A DNA stretch of 64,000 nucleotides from Albugo candida. Lineage: Eukaryota > Oomycota > Peronosporomycetes > Albuginales. Below are positions 20,061 to 32,020 of the stretch, one piece after another. The notes beneath the pieces were generated by a model. That model did not search any database, was not told the origin of the DNA, and saw only the letters and a list, made by a program, of their open reading frames with translations. The position numbers and the translations under genes are program-made. How positions within the stretch are numbered: position 1 is the stretch's first letter; the number at the start of each line of letters is the position of its first letter. The stretch lies in NCBI GenBank assembly GCA_040437565.1, contig JBDOQK010000059.1:159701-223700 (forward strand). The letters run 5' to 3'.

Positions 20061-22577
20061 ATGGCAACAAGTCCAAATCATCGAGAAACAACGCCGCTAT
20101 TACATGCGCTTGGATGGCAAGCTCGATTCTCCAGACCCTTTGCCGTGTACGCCATTCTCCCACTAATCGTGACTCTGGTTATCGTCCTCTCGATCTATGT
20201 TTCCCTGAGACCTTCCTCGACAATCACTCAGTCTTCACCTCACTTTTCACCGCTACCGATAAACTCTTTTGACCGCTCCCTCCCTCCATTCTTAGTCGCA
20301 AAGCATAAGATACCACCAAAACTGATTGATCGACGCAAATTCCCCCAGGCAATCCCAACCAACTCCTTTTGGTCGAATCTACTAGTCGGAGATTCGCATG
20401 GACTCAACGCGGGCGCTGGAGAAATAACATTGAGTCCATATACGGTCCGAAATCTCCCTCAACGAGTGGAAATCTCTTATGGAGACTCACGACGTGCTGT
20501 GACGAATGTGAGCATCTCTGAAGTCTTTCAAATGGATGTTGGCATCACTGGTTTTCGCAATGTAATGACACAAAAAGATCAAGCAGTCACTTCGCAAGAT
20601 ATCCGACATGCTACTTCTCGAGAGATCCTCGCTTTTGACGCGCTGTCGGTAACCGTGCAATATGGCTTTGACGTGATGCAGAGTGTGAGTACCGACTCTC
20701 CGCCGCTCCTTCCTCCCTCAGTATATATGAATGCTACCCTCAGTAGAGGAGCTCCTTATTTGACTGTGATGTACCATGAAGTCGTTCCAGTGGTGGAATT
20801 TAACGGTACAATTGTAAGTCTCAACGGGCAACAAGTGAAGGAATCATCAAACCCGACTCAATGGACTGGAAGAAAATTCGTGGTTCAGGTATTGGTATAT
20901 GGGGCGACAAATGGCTTGCTTGTGCCTCAAAAATGGATTATTTACTTTGAGAAAACTCGAACTCTCTCTCTCGTGAGCTTGGAGAAGATTTCTCAGTTTC
21001 TTCCCTATCATGCGGATGGATCCCTCACCACTCCGACACAAGCCCGATTGATCGATTCGAGCGTGTATTCTGGCGTTGTTCGGGTCGCTTTGGTCGCAAA
21101 TGATGCTATGGAAGCAGTTTTGGACCAGTATGCACACATTTATCCCAAATCGTCCAATCTCAACATCTCTGCCCATGAGAATAAAAGCTATGTGCAATTC
21201 AGCTGGGAAATTGACAGCTTTGAACCAATTTCGACCAAGAATCAGAAGGTGAATTCAACCTCTGATCTTCTACTGATGGCCAACCCTCATCAGCTGATGA
21301 CATTTAGTGAGGTGCATATCAGCTCAAATGTCTTCCAAGTTTTTGACATTGAGACCGGATATCGCACGCTCAAATCGAACATGACCGCTGTTGTGGGAAA
21401 AACATGGGTTCTGGAAGAAAACTTGACCGATATTGGATTTGGATCGCATCAAGACATCCAGCTAGAGTCCATCCCTTTACATAAAGAAGCGATTCGGGAG
21501 TCATTATACAACGATTCAAAATTTGTTCCACAAGCTCAAGACCCATACTTTTTCGGTAAAGAGGTTAATCGTCAGGCAAAGTTGGCACTCATCGCCAATA
21601 CTTTGGGGGAACGCAGTGTCCGAGACGATATTTTGGATCAGCTTCAAGTCTGGATGACAACGTGGCTAACCGGAAGCAACTCGGATCCGTTCGTGTACGA
21701 TACTATTTGGGGTGGAATTTGCTCCAAGAATGGCTTAAATGGAATTTTCTGGATGACGGATTTCGGAAATGGATGGTACAATGATCACGTACGTGCAGTC
21801 TTCCCATTTCTCTCTTTACGTTCTCATTTGAGCTTTTAGCACTTTCACTATGGCTACTATCTTAACACACTCGCGATCATCTTGAAATTCCGTCCTCTTT
21901 ATTTCAAGCAACACGAGGCCGCTATTCTAAGCTTGGTGCGAGATATCGCGAATCCAGAGCAAAATGACCCGTATTTCCCATTCACTCGTCATTTTTCTTG
22001 GTTTGATGGTCATTCCTTCGCAAGTGGCGTCTACACTTTGGATGGTGGAAAATCTCAGGAAAGTGTGAGCGAAGCGATCAATGCGTATTACGGAGTTTAT
22101 TTGCTCGGTCTAGCTCTAAATATGACGTCGCTCAGAGTAATGGGTCAAGTGCTATTAGGAATGGAATCCCGGGCTGCTCAGGTGTATTGGCAAATGCCTT
22201 CCTGGTCGACCATCTATGAGCCTGAATACGCTGCAAACAAAATGTCTGGGCAAATCGCTTGCACCAAAGTTCAGTACTCAACATGGTTTGGTCCAAAGCC
22301 TGAGCATATGCACCTCATCAACATGATTCCATTCACACCCGCTTCGAATTTGTTCCTCAAACGCCGATATATCGCCGAGGAATATCAAGTCTTGCTTGAT
22401 CAAGCACTTCGACGACCAAATTATTCCGTGGAAGAGCTCTGGAAAGGGTACGCGATCTTGGCATTAGCTCTTCTGGATCCATCAGCCGCGTGGGATCAAT
22501 TGCAGCAAATTCAAACGTTTGACGACGGGAATTCCCGGACCAGTTCGTTGTATTGGATTGCGGTGCAAAAGCCTTAA
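20061..22577 (+). CDS. GH81 endo-1,3-beta-glucanase, membrane-anchored, 821 aa
   Basis: The two exons (20061-21788, 21840-22577) flank a 51-bp intron (GTACGT...TTTTAG). It falls in the catalytic motif and splices to TDFGNGWYNDH-HFHYGYYLN. A single hydrophobic helix at about residues 32-52 after a short cytosolic N-terminus makes it a type II membrane or signal-anchored protein. Family landmarks are NSFWSNLLVG near the N-terminus, the DHHFHYGY motif, and SWFDGHSFASGV followed by GGKSQESVSEAINAYYG, which carries the conserved acidic residues of GH81. Many N-x-S/T sites fit a secreted ectodomain. It hydrolyses beta-1,3-glucan, the main wall polymer of oomycetes, so wall remodelling during growth or sporulation is likely. 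The start is the ATG at 20061 (MATSPNHRET), because the frame upstream is cut by the gap. The stop lies 98 bp from the convergent poly(A) polymerase stop. Confidence 0.93.
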
Positions 22578-22675
22578 TTCAAACCAATTCGGGTGGCGTA
22601 AGAGGCAGCAGTAAGGTTCTGATAATAAAGCACCTTTTATTCAGTGCCACAAGATACTTTCGTCAATGTTTGGAT

Positions 22676-25030
22676 TCAAGCTTGATTACGCCGTACTCGG
22701 AAGCTGCTAGATGATGAGTCATTCGGGCTGTGTTGTGGCCTGATGGATGTAGGCTGCAAGGGCTGAGAGCACTGCTTGCGAGCCTGAAGAGCATTGATTT
22801 TTCCATTTTCAAACACGAATTCCGGGAGATCATCCCATTTTAAAAGCACTGAAGTGGTTTGCATCCTTTTCGATACTGATCCACCCGACTGAGCATTCTG
22901 GTGTAAATCAGTTGCAATGAAGAAGGAGATTGTGCGATTCACACTGGTCAGAAACTCATCATCTCCAGGTCTTCTCCTTAAGCCAAGAAAAAGCGATGAC
23001 CCTGAACCATTGGCCAGGTACTGAGGATATCCGTGCACAAAATCGATCATCGGTAAATCTTGCAACATCTTGACCAGTTTGTGGAGACGTGAGCAGACAA
23101 ATGTCTCCCATCGATAGAGTTCGCCCGAGTCGATTTGGATAGTGAGAGCCACGTACCAGTCATAACGAACAAAGAAGCTTGATGGCTGGTACAAGACATC
23201 CCACGAAATGATCGCACCCGTTTCAGACCTTTCAGATCCACTTGCCTCTCTACTTTTGTCTCGAGCCTCTTGGTGATTTACTATCGATGCAACAAGCTCT
23301 CGTTCAAGCAGATTTCGGGCTAGCCGAAGCTCTTCTTTGATGACCGATAGCGTTGAAGCCGTAACTTGAGCTGAAGAATTCATTTGCGGGTACGCTGGCG
23401 TGATGATCGGCATCACATGTGTTCGATCACGCACTTGAAAGCTCCAGCATTCCAAGCCCAATTTTGCATCATACGGAATATTAAGCATGATGGGTTTTGG
23501 CCATTCCCATTCTGAAAGAACGTAGAAAAAGTGTACAAAGACATAAGACGCCGATTGTCCCGGGAATAATTGGCATACAAATGCCGTCAAAAGCGCCCAA
23601 TTGATTCCACTCAGGTAGCCGAGCTTTGATGAGTATATTCCACGTCGTCGAGCCCACGCTCGAACTGCTCGGGAGACTCGCCGAAACACTTGACGATTCG
23701 GGACTAATGCGAGGATCATGGTGCTCACGCGTGGAGCATTCAGACTTTTCACTGATGCTGAGCTCACACCTGCCAGTATGTGATCAGAATGAATGTCGAG
23801 GTCAGCTCCAACTGATAATAGCGGAAGTTGGGCGAAAAGAAGATCCAATTTGATACTTTGATACGATAATGAAATGAGTGGAACGGAAGCATTCGGCACA
23901 GTGACCAGTTGTGTGACTTGAGACATACGCGAAAGAACGGAAGAGAACCCAGCGAAGAAATCGTGATGCGATACATGATACGGCACAGCACATACAACAT
24001 CAATATCGGAATCCGGGTCGTGTAAACCCAAGCGATACGATCCAGCTACAAAAAGCGCTCCTTGTGTGATCGCGATTTGCTCTTGAGTCAATCCGACTTC
24101 ATACCCCAGTACTTTGATCCATCGATTTAAAGCATCGGAAATGGATTTCAGCATTTTCGTTTTATGAGGTTTTGCTTCTTCTGTCTCAACGGGAGCGAAG
24201 CGATCGATAAAGGAAACAAACGATCCCTCTGACTCGACCAAATGTACTTGAATATGGTCTGGAATAGAATTCTGTAGGACTTTTCCACGCACGGCTGTGT
24301 TGAGATGACACTTGTGGTACAAAACATCACGCACTTGATCGCATTCGCCAGACCACAAAAGCGATATCAAATTCTTTTCCAGCTGTTTAGAAATGGCACG
24401 TTGTTGAAATGCTTTCTCAACGGAAGAACACAGCGCATGAAACTCAAAAACATCACAAAATTGCTGATGTCTTATGTCAAATTCCACAATCCGATTGCAT
24501 AAATCCATCGCTTCTCTGTCCAAATCCGATATTTCTCGTGACTCCAATTCGGCTAATACGCATCGAGAAGAGACATTGGACGTCGCATCACTTTGTGTGT
24601 CGGTTTCAGACTCCAATTCCGTTCCGGAACCTTCAGTCTCTTCCTCGTCTCGAGAGCTATTGCATTCACTTTTATTCGTCCTGAAAAGCTTCTCAACAGC
24701 GTGATGTGGTAAGAAATGGCTTTTTGCTCGATTTCGGCACTTTTCCTCACTTTTCGAAGCCTCGACTCGATTCTTACCATGCGAACAGTGTGATTTAAAA
24801 CCTCGTGGAAGGCTTTCTATGCAATTTAAAGAGCATGCGCGTCGCCTTTGAAGGCCGCTGCTCCATGGAGCAGCGGTGAAAGGAGTGGAAGAAACGCGAC
24901 GAGCGCTAAATTCAGCACGTCGATGTGCTTTAAGAGACTTTTGTTTCATGAGATCATCCTTCCAGCCGAGTGAGCATTTCTGAGGGATGGATTTTGAGGT
25001 GGAAGGCTCAGGCGTTTGAGAAGCACGCAT
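22676..25030 (-). CDS. poly(A) polymerase with long N-terminal extension, 784 aa
   Basis: The nucleotidyltransferase signature GSYRLGLHDPDSDID is at residues 330-344, with the third catalytic aspartate at about 396 (SIKLDLLFA). The central domain follows (GINWALLTAFVCQLFPGQSA, LSEWEWPKPIML), then the RNA-binding-like domain. This order is that of canonical nuclear poly(A) polymerase, which adds the tail to cleaved pre-mRNAs. In animal and fungal enzymes the signature lies near residue 100. Here about 230 extra residues precede it, basic and Ser-rich at first, then acidic (DEEETEGSGTELESETD) and helical. The C-terminus is short and Ser/Arg-rich. The gene is a single exon with ATG at 25030. I use no symbol because several paralogues are possible. 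Confidence 0.9.
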   Translation of the reverse strand: MRASQTPEPSTSKSIPQKCSLGWKDDLMKQKSLKAHRRAEFSARRVSSTPFTAAPWSSGLQRRRACSLNCIESLPRGFKSHCSHGKNRVEASKSEEKCRNRAKSHFLPHHAVEKLFRTNKSECNSSRDEEETEGSGTELESETDTQSDATSNVSSRCVLAELESREISDLDREAMDLCNRIVEFDIRHQQFCDVFEFHALCSSVEKAFQQRAISKQLEKNLISLLWSGECDQVRDVLYHKCHLNTAVRGKVLQNSIPDHIQVHLVESEGSFVSFIDRFAPVETEEAKPHKTKMLKSISDALNRWIKVLGYEVGLTQEQIAITQGALFVAGSYRLGLHDPDSDIDVVCAVPYHVSHHDFFAGFSSVLSRMSQVTQLVTVPNASVPLISLSYQSIKLDLLFAQLPLLSVGADLDIHSDHILAGVSSASVKSLNAPRVSTMILALVPNRQVFRRVSRAVRAWARRRGIYSSKLGYLSGINWALLTAFVCQLFPGQSASYVFVHFFYVLSEWEWPKPIMLNIPYDAKLGLECWSFQVRDRTHVMPIITPAYPQMNSSAQVTASTLSVIKEELRLARNLLERELVASIVNHQEARDKSREASGSERSETGAIISWDVLYQPSSFFVRYDWYVALTIQIDSGELYRWETFVCSRLHKLVKMLQDLPMIDFVHGYPQYLANGSGSSLFLGLRRRPGDDEFLTSVNRTISFFIATDLHQNAQSGGSVSKRMQTTSVLLKWDDLPEFVFENGKINALQARKQCSQPLQPTSIRPQHSPNDSSSSSFRVRRNQA

Positions 25031-25304
25031 TATGTTGTGCGCCTTTAATGAAGAACTGAAGAATAGCGTGAAGCCAGTTCGTCAATATAGAGGTTAAAGC
25101 ACAAGGAACAGGTTTTGATTTGAGATTAGAAAGTCTATCTATAGTGTCCGAGGTACGCGAGTAAAAATGTGAGGAAAATTGTAGAAACTATGTACGGGAT
25201 ATGACATACGTTTCTGACTCGTCAAAAATAAGACATACAATGCTCTGATTTGCCTAAACTCGTCGAAACATTTTATCCAATCGACCATGCGCATGTCATA
25301 TGCG

Positions 25305-26530
25305 TCAAAGAATACGATTTCCAAGTGCGGAAGAGATCAATAGAATACCCATATCCACGGTAATAGCGGAGTCTTTGTTGGATGATAGGGTGGGATTCAC
25401 TTCGACCAGATCGAGGCCACATAGAAGATTTGTTTCTGCGACCGCTTCAGCTGCGTAATGAGCTTCTCGCCATGTTAAACCGCCACGAACTCGGGTGCCT
25501 GTGGACGGAGCGATCAATGGATCCACTGCGTCAATATCATAGCTCATATGCAGCGGACGTCGTTTTTCCCCGCATAAATGATCTAAAGCCATTTCCATTG
25601 TCTTTCCAATGCCATAACGATCAACTTGTTGCATTGTAAGCGCTTTGATTCCGAGCTCCTTGATGATATGGCGTTCTCCTGCGTCCAAATCTCGAAGACC
25701 GATGTATACAAGCTGTTCAGGAAGTAAATGCGGACCACTTGCAAGCCATTCCATTCCAGGTATTTTCCCCTTATCGACCATTCCTTTCATCAGAAAAGCT
25801 AAAGGCATGCCGTGCATGTTACCCGACGATGAAGTCTCGGGTGTGTTGATATCAGCATGCGCGTCGACCCAAATGATACCTGCATCCGGATGTGTTCTCA
25901 ACATTCCTGCTACTGAGCCACAGCCAATTGTATGGTCACCACCCAGCACCAACGCCAATTTACCTTCTCCTGTTTTCTTTGCAACAATGTTGGAGATTTT
26001 TTCAAGCCCATTACCTACCGCAAAAGATTGCTTCGCGTGTCCAAATTTAGAGTCCAAAGTAGGATCTGTTCGTGTGGGAGGATCGAACCGCAAATTTCCA
26101 GTTTCTTCCACACTCCAGCCTAATTTAACCAAGTATTTATGAAGACCTAGAATATGCTCAGTGGATGAGACGATTTGAATGGCACGATACGCTCAAGTGA
26201 AATTACCGGCCTCGCGTAGCAAGTCAGGACCGGTATCTGTGCCAAGCAAAGGCTGTCCGTCTATATTTATACAAGAAGAGGGGTGACTATCGACTGAGGA
26301 CACAATCGCAAGATCTTACACGTCATTGGTGCTCCAATGACAGCGACAGTGGGTGGAGTTGACAGAAATTGATTGCAAATCTGAGGAGGATGGTAGTTGA
26401 AGCGTATGGTGTCCCAGAAACATGCGTGTGTGGAAGAGATACATCTCGTTGCTGCGGAAGACATTGATTTCTTACTGAAACGATTGATTGAGCTATTAGA
26501 AAAGCCGAGAATCGACATGACTTTTGTCAT
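25305..26530 (-). CDS. arginase, 368 aa, probably mitochondrial
   Basis: Three exons (26530-26320, 26260-26207, 26146-25305) with introns of 59 and 60 bp total 369 codons. The spliced protein reads VAVIGAPMTYGQPLLGTDTG, and later LREAGLHKYLVKLGWSVEE. The binuclear manganese ligands are in GGDHTIG, DAHADIN and SYDIDAVDP, followed by STGTRVRGGLTWREAH. These are the full arginase signatures (not agmatinase: the SxNxH-type loop reads SSSGNMHGMP). It converts arginine to ornithine and urea. The first 40 residues have many S, R and K, one early lysine and no acidic residue (INRFSKKSMSSAATRC), like a mitochondrial presequence. The 54-bp exon 2 is easy to miss and should not be dropped. Confidence 0.93.
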
Positions 26531-26710
26531 CTGATCCTGTTCAGTAACAGGGAAAGTGTGATGTAAGATCCCACTCTAAACTAGTGTTCTTCTTCAACTA
26601 GCGTAGATCAGGGCCGGATCGTGACAGTATTTTTCACTTGTAGTATTGTCGAATTTGTCAGAAAGTATCTTGATTAGGTTAAGGTATTACATCACTTATT
26701 TTGTATGTAG

Positions 26711-27359
26711 TTGTGTGTGGGCTTATTACACGCCCAATTCGTGTGCGACCGCATCGCAACGTACAAAATGGAGTTTGAAGCGATTATGGGTCAGCTTAAA
26801 TATTCACTTTCATTGATGGACTGTGAGTACAAAGACAAGTAGATGTGGATCTCATTAATCATAAGAAAAGACGGTTTTCCACGAAAGTAAAGTCTAGCCA
26901 GCTCTCACAGCCTACATTGTCTGAGTGGCATAGAGGATCCCCCCTAAAGCCACTATCGAGTAGAAAGGGCACAAGAAGAGGCGGNNNNNNNNNNNNNNNN
27001 NNNNNNNNNNNNNNNNNNNNNNNNNNNNNNNNNNNNNNNNNNNNNNNNNNNNNNNNNNNNNNNNNNNNNNNNNNNNNNNNNNNNGCCCAATTCGTGTGCG
27101 ACCGCATCGCAACGTACAAAATGGAGTTTGAAGCGATTATGGGTCAGCTTAAATATTCACTTTCATTGATGGACTGTGAGTACAAAGACAAGTAGATGTG
27201 GATCTCATTAATCATAAGAAAAGACGGTTTTCCACGAAAGTAAAGTCTAGCCAGCTCTCACAGCCTACATTGTCTGAGTGGCATAGAGGATCCCCCCTAA
27301 AGCCACTATCGAGTAGAAAGGGCACAAGAAGAGGCGGCTGCAGTACAAAAACGAAGTGA
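26711..27359 (+). CDS. possible small gene with two coding exons, unrecognised
   Basis: Following an acceptor-like ATGTAG, an open frame reads AQFVCDRIATYKMEFEAIMG and QLKYSLSLMDCEYKDK to a stop at about 26841. A second frame, overlapping its end, continues with polar text (KKRRFSTKVKSSQLSQPTLS) to a stop at 27359 when read past the gap. Both have natural composition, suggesting a helical N-terminal exon and a basic Ser-rich C-terminal exon. No junction between them is clean: the obvious donor leaves an intron of only 20 bases. The segment is shown twice because of the assembly overlap (26732-26984 = 27085-27337). No start codon was found. Function unknown. Confidence 0.28.
26732..27337. repeat. 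253-bp assembly overlap around a 100-N gap
   Basis: The 253 bases at 26732-26984 recur at 27085-27337 with the N run (26985-27084) between them. The copy boundaries coincide exactly with the gap edges, as expected when two overlapping contig ends are scaffolded without merging. Confidence 0.9.
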
Positions 27360-30300
27360 TCTAAAGTGGTCATTGCCCAGGATGCTCTACAATAGACTTA
27401 ACGTAATTAATCTAGGATCTAAACAGTACAGTGCTTGCTATTTTTCTGCATTTTGGCTCTTCATATTCCACAATACTTGGAATTTGTGTGTGCAGAGAGT
27501 ATATGGATAATATACGGGTTTTTGATAGCCACATAACGAACTGAATGGACGATACAGCAATGACACTATGAAGAGTCAATGACACGAAGAATGACCTGTA
27601 GCGCAGCAAAGTTCATTAGACTTTAAAGTAAGAAACTTCTTATTATAATTTGTATGCATGGGTGAAGCTTGCCGGATCAATTACTTGCACTTTATCGATG
27701 GTCATGTAAAGTGCGAAGATGTAATCCCACGAAATGAGAATGAGTTGAAATTTTATCGAGGAAGCTTAGCAGGCAATGATAAAAACTTTAATAATGGGAG
27801 ATCTGCATCAACACATTTAATAGAGAGAAGTTTTATGTGCTCAGAAGTCCATTCAACAGATTGCATTTGCGACGTCGATTAAAGGAAATCAAGAGAGGCA
27901 ATAGACACCAACCTTATTATGTACATGGAGATGCGAGGGACGATCAGCATACCTGTGGTTTTCTATGAATGTCTTAAATGATATTGATAATGGCTGAGAA
28001 TGTGCCTGGTTCGACCCAATCTGCGCAAGCTATTATACATATGATTTAAACAACTACGGAGTCAAAATGGCGCTATAAGGACAACAGAGAAGATATCGAG
28101 GAAGAAAATTCATAACAATGTTCGAAGCCTAAAGCACAGATAAAAGTGGAAATGTCTGAAATGCAGACATTTGAGCTTTCGATGCCCGTGTAAGAAGAAT
28201 TAGCGTTTAGAAAGATAAACGAATTTAGGAGTTACGAAAAATCAGAATTTTTATCATTAGATGATCTTGGAGGGGTACATTGCTATAAGCAGTTGATGTT
28301 CGCACAGTAGCAGTCTCTACATGACCATTTATCGTATCGAATACGTTCGTCAGATTCTTCAAAAGAAAAAGTGTATCGGGGTCCGAAAAAGTCGTTAAAA
28401 GGTTACTTGGTGCGACATCAGTCTAAATCCAAAATACTGATTCATGTAAAATCGAGCCTTTACAATGGTCAAGCAGCACCAAAGGCTATACCTATAACCG
28501 GGACCGTAAAACCATCGGATGAGGCTGGATGTAGCTGGGAATCATGATATGCTCGTCAAGGTGAGCCGGTAATCGATAAATCGATTCATTGTAAAGCGTG
28601 CTGCTGATTCTGCATCCAAGTATTATTAGATACCGGAAAAAGACTAATGGGAGTGGTCAATAGAAAGAAGTCTTATTTAAACTAATTGAAGGCGACCGAG
28701 TGTTACAAATACTGTACAGTTGAATAATGCGTCCGCCCAAGATAAAATTCAATGCAAGTGGATAACACAGAAAATATGTCAGAGGAGAGCTGTCCATTAT
28801 TTGACTGCTTTATGGAGGAACTATTGATATGATCCTTTACGCGGCAAGAAAGTCAGACTTGTCAGAGTAGACAGCGGCACATTATACATCCATCAGCAAT
28901 CTGCTGGAACGGGCTTGAGAAATGATTGAGTACAGACAAGGTGGTGAACAAGAGCTTTCATAAACAGCTCTATACATCACAGTCGCACTCCACTGCCGGA
29001 AACATACTCTCGCAGGGATTGCAATCTTGCCTCATACAGAGGATTTGGGGTATACAGCATAGCAATGTCAAAGACCTTTTCAGCTCTGGAAAGCGTGCAG
29101 ACAAAGTATATGCAATGCATTAATTAACACCCCCTGATCCCCTGATATGATCTAAAGAATAGTAGTTTGAATTGACGATCAAGCAAGCACACGAATCGAG
29201 TCCAAATTCCAAGTTCCATGAAGGTATTTCATGGAATTGGAAATGACTGAAGTAACGAATCAAACATTGAGAATTCTGGTCTCTCTAACACACAATTGGT
29301 TCAATTTCGAGATGACAAGATCTCGTTCATGGATGTTGATGAAGACGGCAGGCTGAAAGTAAAAGCTATTGGCGTTGGTATCTTAAACGCAATCATTTTT
29401 TCACCTTGTCGTCGCAGTGCATTCCATGAATGAACTCAGTAAAGGCATAATATTTTGCATCATCATGTCATGGCTATCAAGTCAGTAACGGCTACGATAC
29501 CAGACCCTGAAAAGCATAGACTCCGTTTCTGAATATGCAGTGCTTCCAGCAAGATCTCGGCAACCTGTGTTAAAACCGTGTATATGAAGCATATATCACT
29601 GGTTGGTATGATTAAAAGGGATTGGTGGAGAAGGGTATTATCTTTACATCGAAATTTAAATGATTCATGGCAGCGGGATGAAGCCTTCTACTGCAAATGT
29701 CGACGAGCTATGTGAGGTCAGCATGAATTCACAATACGCCGAGGTCATATGAAAACTGTGTAATTCGAAGGCTTTTTAGTAAAAAGATGCTTACGTTTGG
29801 TATCCATCAGGGTTCCAGATTGGTTCAGGGCCCACCGCTACATGAGCCGACTTGTAAAAAGAAGAATTCGAGTCTTACAATTGGTACTAGGTCCAACGTA
29901 GCTTTAATGGCAGCTGAATTCCGTTGGTTTGTGAAAAAGCCACGTTTGACGCAATAGAATGAGAGAATCGATTTCATAGATGCTTTAAGATAAAATCTGA
30001 ACTTGGGTTGCTATTTGACGATAGAAAGAAAATTCGATTTATCGTAGTGGGTATTTAATCGGGACGATCGATGTTTAATAGCAGGCATTATCGTCATTGG
30101 TTAAGCATAGAAAGCGATTGCAATCACATCAAATGACGTTCAGCAGAGTCGAGTAAACAATCGAACTATGCCATCGCGTATCCTCGAAGTTGCTAAGAGA
30201 TGCTATTACGGACGTTTCTCTCTCTCCTTCAACATACTTTGAATTGCCCACGTTCTGAAGCTTATTACGGTATCGAACGTTTGGATTGATTCATTTCATG

Positions 30301-30696
30301 TACAATGCTCATATTAGTAGGAAAGCTTTCAAGAGTCCTCCAACGATTACATCAATTCTTTTTTTTCCAGCCCTATTCGCGTGAGAAAACACGGACCACT
30401 CATCATGCTGGTAGATCTACGCATTGTATTGACTTAAAGCTCATGCCAATGATTGAATTTTATTTTGTTGTTGTTGAGGCTGGTTGAAAAGCTTAAGAAT
30501 GTTTTAGTACGGGCTGAAGTGTGATTGTGGCAACCATCTTCAAATTCAGCTTGCCAACAAAAGCACTGGTGTTGAAGAGCCACTGCAGGTTATTACTGGT
30601 TCAAAACCTAGTAGCGATACCAAACTTCTGTGGAAGATATTGAGAAGCGTCAATTCAATAGTCACTAGTTTTAATAAATACCACCACAACGGTCCC
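27360..30696. other. 3.3 kb of decayed or non-coding DNA
   Basis: Only short frames occur (for example 74 codons at 27658-27882 and 65 codons at 28926-29123), broken often and without a recognisable domain. The stretch around 29,150-29,950 has scattered words reminiscent of a very old copia-type polyprotein, which is weak. No intact gene, RNA or terminal repeat was seen. It separates the arginase cluster from the GT31 gene. Confidence 0.3.
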
Positions 30697-31545
30697 ATGC
30701 GAAGACGGACGAAATCTAATGATATTCCTTTACCGCTGCAATACAAGACCGCGCTATTGCTTTTTATTGGTTTTACTGCGGGATTCTACTTTCAGTTAGT
30801 GCTGTTTTACCTTCATGTCAGAAAAGGTTTCTCAGGTGAGATCCTTACTTCCCACGATTATCGATCGATGGAAGAATATCATAAAGGAGAAATCCAGTCG
30901 CGGATGAAACTCGTTTTATTTGTCTCTAAAAAATCCAATTGGGATTATATTGGACTCATTGCATCACCGCACACGATTCTATTTGCTCACGTTGATGTGG
31001 AAATTCCTCCATCTTTGCGCAACTCGATTGACACGATACTTCACGAAGGCATCGATAGCTATCTCAACTTACACAACAAAACGATAACAGTTATGAGTCA
31101 TGTCTATAAGAAACACTCTGAGCATCATTTTTTTAAGCAGGATGACGACGCTATCGTTTTTTGGCCGCATTTTTATGACTGTATGAAAAAGTGTCTGGAA
31201 TTGAGCACATGTTACGCTGGCGACATGCATGTTAACATTGGTGATCTCAGCAATCGAAACTTGTATGTCTTCGCCACTGGAGGCTCTTATTTTGTTGGTA
31301 ATAAACTTTTAGAATGCATCTTGGGATCTAACGTTTATGTGGAACGCACCGGATTGGATTTTGGAGAAGATAAAACTGTTGGGAAGATGATCTTTTACAA
31401 TAATTGTGTGGTACAATATGTCAGCTGCAAATGGTTCAACAATAAAGAGATATACAGCACAAATGCACATTTCACAATGAGGAAAGGAAGATCCAATGAG
31501 ATAAAAAGTGATCAGATTCTAGCTGGTAAAGATGAACATTTGTAG
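30697..31545 (+). CDS. GT31-like beta-1,3-glycosyltransferase, type II membrane, 282 aa
   Basis: The start is taken at the ATG at 30697 (MRRRTKSND), since the open frame upstream has only a non-ATG start. A basic cytosolic tail and one membrane helix (LLLFIGFTAGFYFQLVLFYL, about 20-40) are typical of a Golgi type II enzyme. The lumenal part has the nucleotide-sugar/metal motif FKQDDDAIVFW, then CYAGDMHVN, the family's GGSYFVGNK (compare G-x-x-Y) and the acidic EDKTVGKMI (compare the ED-V motif). These are GT31 features. Galactosyl- or GlcNAc-transfer to cell-surface glycans is likely, but the exact acceptor is unknown. It is slightly short for GT31 and the C-terminus may continue in an unrecognised exon. 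Confidence 0.7.
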   Translation: MRRRTKSNDIPLPLQYKTALLLFIGFTAGFYFQLVLFYLHVRKGFSGEILTSHDYRSMEEYHKGEIQSRMKLVLFVSKKSNWDYIGLIASPHTILFAHVDVEIPPSLRNSIDTILHEGIDSYLNLHNKTITVMSHVYKKHSEHHFFKQDDDAIVFWPHFYDCMKKCLELSTCYAGDMHVNIGDLSNRNLYVFATGGSYFVGNKLLECILGSNVYVERTGLDFGEDKTVGKMIFYNNCVVQYVSCKWFNNKEIYSTNAHFTMRKGRSNEIKSDQILAGKDEHL

Positions 31546-31549
31546 AGAT

Positions 31550-32014
31550 TACACCGGCGTTGACGAAAGAAGTACGAGCTGTTGCTCGCCAGCAGCAAAC
31601 ATCTCTATGTAGCGAATATTCTTCGGGTGATCGAACCAAATATCGGGATAATTTTGAAGAAGAAATTGTACCAGTGTCCAAATGAGCTCTTTGTTATCAA
31701 GTAATCTCTGCATCGCAAGGTTTTTCGATCTCCAGGCTCAAAGCAGTCCGACAGGTTCCTATGTATTCAGTGACGGCGCTCGTCAAAGTAATTTTTTGTG
31801 GAATACAGATACGAGCAATCGATTATGGAAGGCTGGATTGTCATTGCTCAATCAGTATTTTAACAGCTTAACATACGAAGTCATAGAAATGCTGAAAGGA
31901 ATGCATTTTTATCCAGTCCTATCTCGTTGCTCGATTCCTATATGCCAAAATTATACTTTGCCTATGATATATCCAGTGAGAATGTTGCAATTCATTATCC
32001 AGTGCTTTGATTGA
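31550..32014 (+). CDS. hypothetical protein fragment in two exons
   Basis: A frame from about 31550 (KEVRAVARQQQTSLCSEYSS, DRTKYRDNFEEEIVP) can be joined by removing 31674-31735 (62 bp, GTGTCC...CTCCAG) to a frame that reads AQSSPTGSYVFSDGARQSNF and RLWKAGLSLLNQYFNSLTYE, ending at 32014. Phase and composition are good on both sides. No start codon is visible, because a stop lies a few bases after the GT31 stop, so this may be the tail of a gene whose 5' exons overlap GT31. It ends 6 bases before the CDC26 start. Family unknown. Confidence 0.35.
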
Positions 32015-32020
32015 TGAAAA

